DNA of 64,000 nucleotides from Nelumbo lutea (taxonomy: Eukaryota > Streptophyta > Magnoliopsida > Proteales > Nelumbonaceae). A program made the translations under genes and the position numbers. Location of the stretch: assembly GCA_022828595.1 (NCBI GenBank), contig JAKGHH010000001.1, positions 124,012,999-124,076,998 on the forward strand, written 5' to 3'. This document shows positions 56,253 through 64,000 of this stretch, in pieces. The notes beneath the pieces were generated by a model. It saw only the letters and a list, made by a program, of their open reading frames with translations, did no database searches and was not told where the DNA came from. Positions within the stretch are counted from its first letter, which is position 1; each line of letters starts with the position of its first letter.

Positions 56253-57003
56253 GTCTGTTTGGTTTGCATTCAAAATTAGAATTGGAATCGAAACAAAAAT
56301 TCATTGGAATTTGAATCAAAATGATTTATTTTTTTTATAATAATCAAAATCAGAATCATCTGGAATGAATTCTCATTCATAAGGGAGGGGGAGGGAATGG
56401 GCATTCTCTCAAATAGAGGAGGAATGTCATTCTATTAGGAATAGAAATGAGATTCCAGACCGCTATTCTCTTAGAGTTCACATCTGTGCCCCACAAGAGG
56501 GCACCCCACAATGTCTCACAGCACATTACTGCCATGTATTGGAAACACCTCCCAATGATACTACCAGACCCGATGATGTTATCATTGGGAGATATTCCCA
56601 ATACAAAACGGGGATGAATTGTGGGACGTTGTGGGACACCCCCTCATGGGGTGAGATCTGAACTCGTTCCCTTGAACCAAATGAACCCTTTATACTCTTA
56701 AGCCAATAATTCTCTACTTCTATTCCTTTTCTTTTTTACTTAGGACAGCGGACATTGGGGTCTGGACTAAGAACTGGAATAATTCAACCATTTGGTTGGG
56801 TGGAATTAGAATCTGATTTCTATTCTTGGTGGAATGGAATTCCTCCATTTAAGAGAATGGCTGTTTCCATCTTCCTTGAAAATGAGGACCCCAATCCAAC
56901 CAATCCAAATTCTTGTCTAAATCAACACAGGCAGGTGAAGGGATCATTCAAAATTCTGATTATAAGATATTTAGGTTCTGATTCAATTCCAATAAGACAC
57001 CCT
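56253..57003. mobile_element. Possible non-autonomous element of about 750 bp
   Basis: The left edge, GGTCTGTTTGGTTTGCATTC and AGAATTGGAATCG, is roughly mirrored by GATTCAATTCCAATAAGACACC at the right edge. The interior is rich in repeats of GAATTGGAAT-type sequence and has no coding frame. The inverted match is imperfect, so this is tentative. Confidence 0.35.
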
Positions 57004-57828
57004 TAATTTGTATTTTTACTTTGTGAAAAATAAATAAATAAAAGTGGGGGAAAAGGTTAGGTTCATATCCTATCTACCCCTCCATCATAGACCCCACATT
57101 AACTATTGCTGGGGCAAACACAAGATTGCAGCTCCACTCTTTGATATTGCTTGGGTGTTTGGAGAATATAGAAAGTAATTATTGTACCATATTAAAAATC
57201 CATGTCACTAATGAATGGATGTGTTCATATCTATCAATATCATTCACGTCATTCATGGGATGGGAATATCATTTTGACCAACATGAAAATAAGCGCAATA
57301 AAAGCCCATAGCGTCCAGATACATTCCTCTATTGGGCCATAGAATCCACAAAATCCAATTAAAAGGTCAACAATGGCTAAGCTCCAAAAGAAGCAATAGG
57401 ACTAACACTCACACTAAAAACAATGAATGGATTGAAGGTTAAGTGATTCATTTTGATTTGACATCTTTGGACATTACATAATTAATGTTTAATATTTATG
57501 CAAATACAAGATGAAAATTTCCATAACAACTTCATTTGTGCAACAGTGAAAATCAATAATTAATTCTCACTCTCTCTCTTTCAATTAGATAATGTTTGCG
57601 GGTCAAGCCCACTGTGTATGACCAATCAAATGCCAATTTCTAGAACTTTTCTAGGAAAACTTCAGAACTTCTCTCTCTAAAATCAAACTTTAACTTATCA
57701 AAATTGTGGGTTTTGCTTGATTTGTCTTACTGGCAATATAGATTTTCTCCCCTTTTAAGTATTGATAACGAAGTAAGAAAAGTAGCAAGACAAAATTGAA
57801 GATTATTACCTGAATTTTCGGTTAGTTT
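57004..57828. other. AT-rich spacer
   Basis: I see no gene, RNA or repeat that I can support here. Confidence 0.5.
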
Positions 57829-58166
57829 CACATTAGTCTTTCAACTTTTAAAAAGTGTCAATTTAATACTTGCCGTTATCAGTCATCACTTATGTGTATC
57901 ACGTGACATTACATTCTCAACTTAAATATTTACAAAATGAGAAAGCTATCCTTTATAATATTCTGTTGAACCATTATCTTTTAAATGTTATAAGTTAGGG
58001 TTTGGTATACTTTTGAGGCCATTGTACCTATCATTAATTTCTCTCTCTTATTGAAATTTAAAGGGTATTTATATCTTTTTCATGAAATCTAATTTCAATT
58101 AACAGTTTTGTATTAAATTAGCACGTTCAGACATGTTTTAAAGTTTGAGGATCAAAGACAGACTAG
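57829..58166. mobile_element. MULE-like or MITE element M1 with long degenerate inverted ends
   Basis: The left end, CACATTAGTCTTTCAACTTT followed by GTGTCAATTTAATACTTG, pairs with the complement of GTATTAAATTAGCACGTT and TTTAAAGTTTGAGGATCAAAG at the right end. Ends of this kind (a 'ttgatcctcaaactttaaa'-type motif) are common in plant non-autonomous elements. There is no coding capacity, and the superfamily is inferred only from the long ends. Confidence 0.45.
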
Positions 58167-59562
58167 ATTTAAAGTAAATGATACCAATATGATAATTTCC
58201 CAAATAATAAATAATAATTAAATATAAATATGCACACAATAAAAAAAATGTTATAATGAGATTGCCCTCACAGTGAGATGTATGAGGTGTCCTCCATTCA
58301 ATCACCATGTTTCTCGTACATTGAGGAATAAAATGAGTCATGCATTTAAGAGAGAGAGAGAGAGATTAAATAAATTCACATAGAATAAAAATGATGCAAG
58401 TACAATTTTAATGAAACAACAGAAATTTCTGAATGTTTCTATTTCATCGAGAGGGAGCGACAAAACAACGAAGTTTTGTCCAACTAAAACCTATCATTCT
58501 TGATTCCTGTCTAAGGAGATAGAGAGCATACCATCAACCCCACCATATCATATTTAACAAAAATCATGGGAATATCCTTTGGATACATGCATGGAGAGAT
58601 TGGGTTTGATAAGAATTGGAACTTGGTTCAAACTTCAAACCTAAGCTGGCTTGACCAACCCCCAGCCCGAACTTTACCCATCCCTTTTGAATTGAGTGAG
58701 AGTGGCCGTGTCAAGGCACCATATGGGGCATGCCTTATCAGAAGATGAGATCATTTCTGGAAAGTCTTGATCTGTTATTAATTTCTTTAGCTGTATTCTG
58801 TACAGTTGTATCTTGTATTTAAAATTCAAATTTTGTATAATATTTGTAATTTAAATACAGATGAATGAAAGTGATTTTTTGAGTTTTTCGATAAAAATAA
58901 GAGATGGAAAAAAATATCAAAGGAAAGAAAAATAACAAAAATAATTAAAAAATATTAAAACACTAAATACATATGAAATAGCAAAAAAATAGGGAAAATA
59001 TTAGAATATTATTATACAAGCATATTAAATGGCACAAAGAGATATTTTCAAATTTTAAAATTGGCTATTCAGCCTTTCAGTTATTTGCAACTTTTTTAGC
59101 AGTGAAACGAGAATGGTATATGCCATTGATATCCATCATAACTAAGGTTGTCTTTGGCATCATTATTGTTGTTTCAAAAGTTTGGGCTGCGTTTTGAAAC
59201 AATGCAAATTGAATGTAAACACCGGTTGAGGGTAAATTTGCACTCTCATTCACTTTTACCAGTGTTTGGCAACATTACATTTATGTATTGACAAATGACA
59301 AACCAATGCATATTTACATTGATAATAAGATGTAAGCGTATATCAATAAAAAAGAAGTAAATTTGCATTCAAGTGGGTTTTCGATAAAAAAAAAAAAGAA
59401 CAAATGCTTTATTGGAATTCATTTTTGCATCCATTACAACTAAAAGTCTGTTTGGTAAGAATGTAAATTTGTCGGTGCAAAACTAACCCAATTTTGCATT
59501 TTATATAAACCGTTTTACACTCTACATATTTGCATTCCCGAAGTACCCTCTACCTTGAGCCT
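58167..59562. other. AT-rich spacer
   Basis: No supported gene. A short (GA)n run is at about 58351-58364. Several T/A-rich stretches are present. The open frame at 58566-58748 has no recognisable domain. Confidence 0.5.
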
Positions 59563-60170
59563 AGTGCCACTTTGGTCCCCGAACTTTAAAATGCGACAAT
59601 TTGGTACCCAAAATTTTAAACTATGTCAATCCAGTACTTGTTGTTAACTAGCTATTAAATAGAATGCAGAAAGACACAAATGCCCTTTGGGCATCATCTA
59701 ATTTTCTTTGTCAGCCATCCAAATGCCCTTCTCAAAACTAAAACACCGCTCACCATCTTCTTCTTCAAAAAGATGAAATAGAGGTATAAATTTTTTATAC
59801 AATTTTGCAAGGGAATGGTATTGATCCGACTCCTACAAAAGCCGAACGACTCCCCTTAAATCCCCAGGTAACAAATGTGACAAGTGTTGAATCCTCGGTG
59901 GGTTTGGGCTTGTTCACCATTGCTTTGGTTCAATCTTGATTCCTGAAGAAGAAGATGATGAACAATGTTTCAAGAGGTAATTTTGACATTTCCAAAAATT
60001 TTAAATTGCACATGTCATCATGTGATGCACATAATTGACGAATGATAAATGGTAGGTATTAGATTGGCATATTTTGAAAGTTTGCATGCTGAATTGTTAC
60101 ATTTTAAAGCTCAGGGATCAAGGTAGAAATTTCTAAAAGTTTAGGATACTAATCGAAAATTTTCCCAAAA
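59563..60170. mobile_element. MULE-like or MITE element M2 with long degenerate inverted ends
   Basis: The left end (CTAGTGCCACTTTGGTCCCC, GAACTTTAAAATGCGACAAT) is mirrored at the right end by ATTGTTACATTTTAAAGCTC and AGGGATCAAGGTAGAAATTT on the same strand. It resembles M1 in motif but not in interior sequence. No coding frame. Confidence 0.45.
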
Positions 60171-61210
60171 ATTAAGAAGAGAAGGATGATTGTTGCTCTT
60201 TAGAGTTAAAATGTGAAATTATGTAAAAATAGCAATTTATATTGATCAACCAAAAATATTTCTGATTATGTGACGCGACAAGTGATAAAGGCAATGGTAC
60301 CAACCACCAACTAAAACCCTTCATGGGTCAGAATCAAGGTGATGTGCTCTTTTTCCCTCATTAACTCACTTCATTAACATCCAGGGGAGGTATGGTAATG
60401 GAGGTTAACCATGGTGGCATCCATCATCTGCACTGTAATTCCAAAATCGAGATAACGGAAATCCCGACCAATGCCATGTGAGGCATGAATTAATACCTAT
60501 AGCCAAGGCTGTGTTTGGTTGTAAATATCTACATTGCATATTTATTCTCTTTTTAGTTCATGAATGCAAATACAGTTCAGATTTTAAACTGTTTTTGCAT
60601 TCATCTCGTTTGTTTGAAATGGGTGCTAAGTGTGGGTCCCATCATTAAATGCTCAAATGCCTTAATTTTGGTTAAAAAATGACTATCATAAGAATATAAA
60701 ATTGTATCCAAAAAATAGGTACATTAATGCTTTTTTTGAGGGTGCAAAAATATCAGAAAATATATTTTTAATCTAATAATCACTATTTTTTTACATATCA
60801 AATAAACACTTATATGCAGTATATAAATACCCTAATTCAGCATTTGTATTACAAACAAAGAAAGCCCGAGATTCAAAATATCAATTCAAGCTGATGCATC
60901 AGTTGGAACGTATTGAGCCTGTATTTTTGCTTGCTAACCAGGTCACACCCCGAAATACCCTTATAAAGACGTATACTATCGCCCGGCCCGATACGAAATT
61001 TTGAAGCTTGCCTATAACGAAATTATAGGAACAAAAATATTCTGTATCACCAACTCTGAGATTTTGAGGGAAACCTTTATTTCGTGCGTCCACACATGCC
61101 ATGTTCCCCACTGCTCGGTCCAAATACTCAACGCCGAACCCTACTGCTCCGGTCTCCTACGGACCAACCACCCCTAAAATTCAAAAAAGAAGATAAAGCT
61201 GTCTGTTGAA
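60171..61210. other. Spacer without a recognisable gene
   Basis: AT-rich in its first two thirds. The 60899-61123 minus-strand frame has no family resemblance. Confidence 0.5.
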
Positions 61211-61212
61211 AA

Positions 61213-61216
<4 letters not shown>

Positions 61217-61257
<41 letters not shown>

Positions 61258-61270
61258 CGAGGATGGAGAA

Positions 61271-61314
<44 letters not shown>
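61217..61314. repeat. Duplicated (TA)n microsatellite
   Basis: There are two (TA)n tracts of about 38 and 35 bp, each preceded by an A run and followed by TTGCGAGGATGGAGAAAA. The flanking landmark recurs 59 bp apart (61255 and 61314), so a unit including tract and flank was duplicated. Confidence 0.9.
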
Positions 61315-61316
<2 letters not shown>

Positions 61317-61619
61317 CGAGGATGGAGAAAACGACAGCCAACATCTGTCATTGGACCTACCTCCTTCGCTTCAACAAACAGGGAATCCGGAATCCTGTAA
61401 TGAAATGAAAAGTCAATGAGATAATCTGATTGCACAGTGCATGATCGGAGGTAGGCTTCCCACGAGGCCTACACTCATAATTCCATTCAAATTGATGACT
61501 CACAATGTAACCACGTGTTTGGTTTTTCTTTTATTTTTTTTTTTATTTTTCCCAGAATAGCTTCAACCATACAATTACTACAATGGAATGAAGGGAGTCA
61601 GAGAGAACAGGGAGTTAAC

Positions 61620-61627
61620 TATAAAAG
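61620..61627 (+). promoter_or_regulatory. Likely TATA box of the small gene at 61856
   Basis: TATAAAAG lies in the context AACTATAAAAGACG, about 235 bp before the start codon. The predicted leader is C/T- then A/G-rich, as in many plant 5' leaders. Confidence 0.5.
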
Positions 61628-61855
61628 ACGTCCATCGACATACTTTCTCCTGCACCTGAAGGTACGTGGAGGCCCATTACCTGCGCTTCACAGTTGGTGC
61701 ATTTTCTGATAATCCCTTCTGATCTTTTTCCACTTTTCTTTCTTCCTAGACCTCCCTTCTTTCTTCTGCTTCTGGGCCCTTGGAAGAAAAAAGAAAAAAA
61801 AAAAAAAAACCAGGGAGGGAGAGGCAGAGAAAACAAAGAGATAGAAAGAAAAGAG

Positions 61856-62095
61856 ATGGGCAAATACGGTGAGATGTTAGATACAGGAGTGAGGATCGTG
61901 GCTCGATTTCACTCGCACTGTCCTCAAACGGCTCGAATGTATTACAAGCCACCAGAGCCGGAGGAGGGGAAGGGGCCTAATGACGGCCACCTTGGCAGGA
62001 TTTCCACCGCACTCGGAGTTAGTGCCACCGCTCCTCTTACACCTCGTACTAAAGGTTATTCTCTACTCTGTCGTATGAGGAAACACCCATCCTGA
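61856..62095 (+). CDS. Small conserved plant protein, function unknown (79 residues)
   Basis: ATG at 61856 in GAGATGGGC opens [18 protein letters not shown]. The first 33 residues, especially [17 protein letters not shown], match from memory a family of short, uncharacterised plant proteins that begin MGKY or MGRY and carry this same HSHCPQTAR core. The remainder (glycine/proline-rich, then [19 protein letters not shown]) is not familiar, so the true C-terminus may lie in another frame or exon. No signal peptide or membrane segment is evident; two cysteines and two histidines sit in the core. A TATA box and leader precede it. An upstream ATG-less extension of the frame is low-complexity and is left out. 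Confidence 0.6.
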   Translation: MGKYGEMLDTGVRIVARFHSHCPQTARMYYKPPEPEEGKGPNDGHLGRISTALGVSATAPLTPRTKGYSLLCRMRKHPS

Positions 62096-62406
62096 TTCCT
62101 GAGGCTGAGGGCTATTTTTTTTTTTTTTTCCGGAGTAGAGGGAATCAGGGAATTTTATCTAACGTTCAATTTTGACATTCTTTTTATAATTTTCCTGTTT
62201 GACATTTATTATATCATACTTGTACCATTGACACATTGTAATAACACCCACGATCTAAGAGAAATACCAATTTCCTTCGGAAATTTCTGTTCAGTTCTCA
62301 CTACATATTTCGACTTCGACCACCCAAAACAAAATAAGCTCCAAGGACTAGTAGGAAACCAATAAGTTTTGAAGATGGAATCGCTTTGGGTTGAGGTGCA
62401 CCTTAA
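62096..62406. other. 3' flank of the small gene
   Basis: It contains a run of T at 62115-62129 and AT-rich DNA; I see no gene. Confidence 0.45.
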
Positions 62407-62510
62407 GGGAATGTTTGGTTTGAAAAACAAGGTAGGGAAGGGCAGAGAAACGTAGGGAAATTTGTACCAGGTTTCCCTGCCTTTCCCTTTTGTTTCAAAC
62501 CAAACACAGC
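62407..62510. mobile_element. Foldback MITE, family F1, with TTAA flanks
   Basis: The left arm (ATGTTTGGTTTGAAAAACAA, then GGGAAGGGCAG) pairs with the right arm (CTGCCTTTCCC, then TTTCAAACCAAACACAGC). It is flanked on both sides by TTAA (62403-62406 and 62511-62514), which may be a target duplication. The arms match those at 266-355 and 7330-7371. Confidence 0.65.
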
Positions 62511-62514
62511 TTAA

Positions 62515-63270
62515 AGATGATGACTTGATTCAGGCTTAAAATGTATTTGGGTTGCACAAACGTCATGAAATTGAAACCTGGTGAGATTAGATAGATTTGG
62601 CATGCTAACAAGATAAGCTCAACCCAACCCATGACACCTCTAAGCTTCGAAAACAATTCTGCCTACCAATACTAAAAGAAAAATTGGGAAAAGGAAAAAA
62701 TAAGAGCATTTTAAAGATGAATAGAGAAAAGAGAACATGAGAAAAAATAAACCTAAAATCTCCATAAACAAACAAGAAAAAAGTAAACTACATAAATGGC
62801 CAACCTATGAGTCTGCCTACTTCCAGCACTCGCTAACCGTCAATCTGGTGCCAGAGTAAATGATGCCAGCATTGTGTGGGGTAAGGTGTTAAATGGATTT
62901 CAACACAACCTTGTCAAATCTGGGCAAGAAAACACAGAAAGAAAGAAAACCTACAGGAACAGCATCTGCCGAAACAAAAAATTTCTTTTATGTCGTTGGT
63001 GGGGTGGGGGCCCCAGCATTCTGGGGACTGGGGACAAAATGACAAATGCAAGAAAGAGTTGTGCAACAACAACAACAGCAAATAGGACAATATCATTCTC
63101 CAAATTACGCCCACAGTTTTAATAATGACAATTAAATAGCTGTCAGGGCGTGGGCATCAGCATGGAAGGTTCAAGGGTGTCGCCAGATTGATTTTGAGAA
63201 ATGACCAGTGAAAACGGCAACCAACCTGTTCAGAAGACAAACAAACCAACAAGCTTATTTGAGAAAATAG
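62515..63270. other. Spacer without a recognisable gene
   Basis: No coding sequence that I can support. The short frame at 62874-63122 has no family resemblance. A CAACAACAACAACAGC stretch lies at about 63065-63080. Confidence 0.5.
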
Positions 63271-63515
63271 AAAATACAGCCAAGCAGTCTTATCTGAATT
63301 CTAACATTTTGCTAAGCATGTTATCCTTAATTTGTGAAATTATCAGGTTATGCTTTGTAAACTAATCCATTAATATAATGACAATCATTTCTAATTACCA
63401 TGACATTAGCAAAGGGGGTTGCAAAATACAGCCAAGCAGTCTTATCTGAATTCTAACATTTTGCTAAGCATGTTATCCTTAATTTGTGAAATTATCAGGT
63501 TATGCTTTCATAAAA
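63271..63515 (+). repeat. Tandem duplication with 152-bp period
   Basis: AAAATACAGCCAAGCAGTC to GGTTATGCTTT (63271-63351) is repeated almost without change from 63423. The linking part (CATTAATATAATGACAATC, TAGCAAAGGGGGTTGCAAAA) recurs a third time, diverged, at 63738-63812. Confidence 0.9.
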
Positions 63516-64000
63516 TTAGCTTGCTGTGAATCTTAAAGTAGCTCTGTGTGTGAGAGAGAGAGAGATGACAAGACAAGAAAAGAAAAGATACTATATTAAC
63601 AAAAAATTATGCATGGACATCATCCTTTGGATTGCCACCCCAATGTTTCACACAATCTATTTCAGCTATCCCCACGCCGAGAGGACCAACCCAAATTCAT
63701 CTTTGCCCATGTTAGCTTCTTTAGCAAGCTACATTTCATAAACTATTCCATTAATTCTACATAATGACAGTCATTTCTAATTCCCATGACATTAGCAAGG
63801 GGGTTGCAAAATGTATAACCAAAAGTGTCATGTTATGTAACTCATTATCAAAGTATCAACAACCTAATTTTCCATCAAGCTGCAAGTGTAAGACCTTCAC
63901 AGACAGTAAGTAATTGAACTCAAGCATTCAACCCCATCGCAGTTTGAGCATGAAATGCTGGGACAGCTCACCCTTCATGGTCCCAAAAGGCACCTGCTGC
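63516..64000. other. Window end, no supported gene
   Basis: AT-rich DNA with a (GA)n run near 63551-63564 and the third partial repeat at 63738-63812. The last 120 bp are less AT-rich and could belong to a gene beyond the window, but I see no clear frame. Confidence 0.45.

Noticed and set aside
61694..61855. Upstream extension of the small gene's open frame
   Set aside because: It encodes a low-complexity run from polypyrimidine and poly-A sequence. The conserved protein starts at the ATG at 61856.
63880..64000. Possible exon of a minus-strand gene at the window end
   Set aside because: Base composition changes and a frame with KGELSQHF-like residues is open for only about 20 codons. It is too short to support.
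1..64000. tRNA genes, microRNA hairpins and plastid DNA inserts
   Set aside because: I looked for conserved tRNA box sequences, long near-perfect hairpins and plastid gene motifs and found none that I can support. A covariance-model search would be decisive.

Overview
This is a stretch of flowering-plant nuclear DNA. The evidence is a single-exon R2R3-MYB gene, plant-type Ty1/copia and Ty3/gypsy LTR retrotransposons with tRNA-type primer sites, small foldback elements, and a fragment of plant mitochondrial small-subunit rRNA. The species cannot be fixed from the sequence alone. About 1.3-52.5 kb is mostly a nest of broken LTR retrotransposons. About 52.5-64 kb is gene-bearing, AT-rich DNA with two genes I can support and many small repeats.

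Layout. 1.4-6.85 kb: minus-strand Gypsy gag/protease remnants and three LTRs, two of which form an 850-890 bp tandem duplication. 7.47-13.8 kb: the 3' half of a second minus-strand Gypsy element (LTR, purine tract, antisense plus-strand gene, integrase, RNase H), ending at a 100-N gap (13805-13904). 13.9-26.4 kb: three nested Copia elements, called here Copia-1, -2 and -3. Two of them are split at exactly the same two points (18164/18165 and about 25320/25341), and both become continuous if the 7.2 kb in between is turned round. 28.1-37.4 kb: a nearly full-length plus-strand Copia element (Copia-4, same family as Copia-1) inserted in a Gypsy antisense gene. 39.9-52.5 kb: a composite minus-strand Gypsy element with three LTRs, whose gag region holds about 310 bp of mitochondrial rrn18.

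Genes. 54562-55281 encodes a 239-residue R2R3-MYB repressor or activator of the MYB44/70/73/77 type (subgroup 22). 61856-62095 encodes a probable small conserved plant protein of 79 residues. The Gypsy elements carry, antisense to pol, a spliced plus-strand gene (putative gypsy-type transposon domain, coiled coil, acidic tail) with its own conserved TATA box. Three copies are present and all are damaged.

No retrotransposon here looks able to move by itself: every pol region has stops, frameshifts or changed catalytic residues. The points most worth a second look are the rrn18 capture, the reconstructable inversion, the antisense gene with conserved promoter and introns, and the three-LTR composite element.
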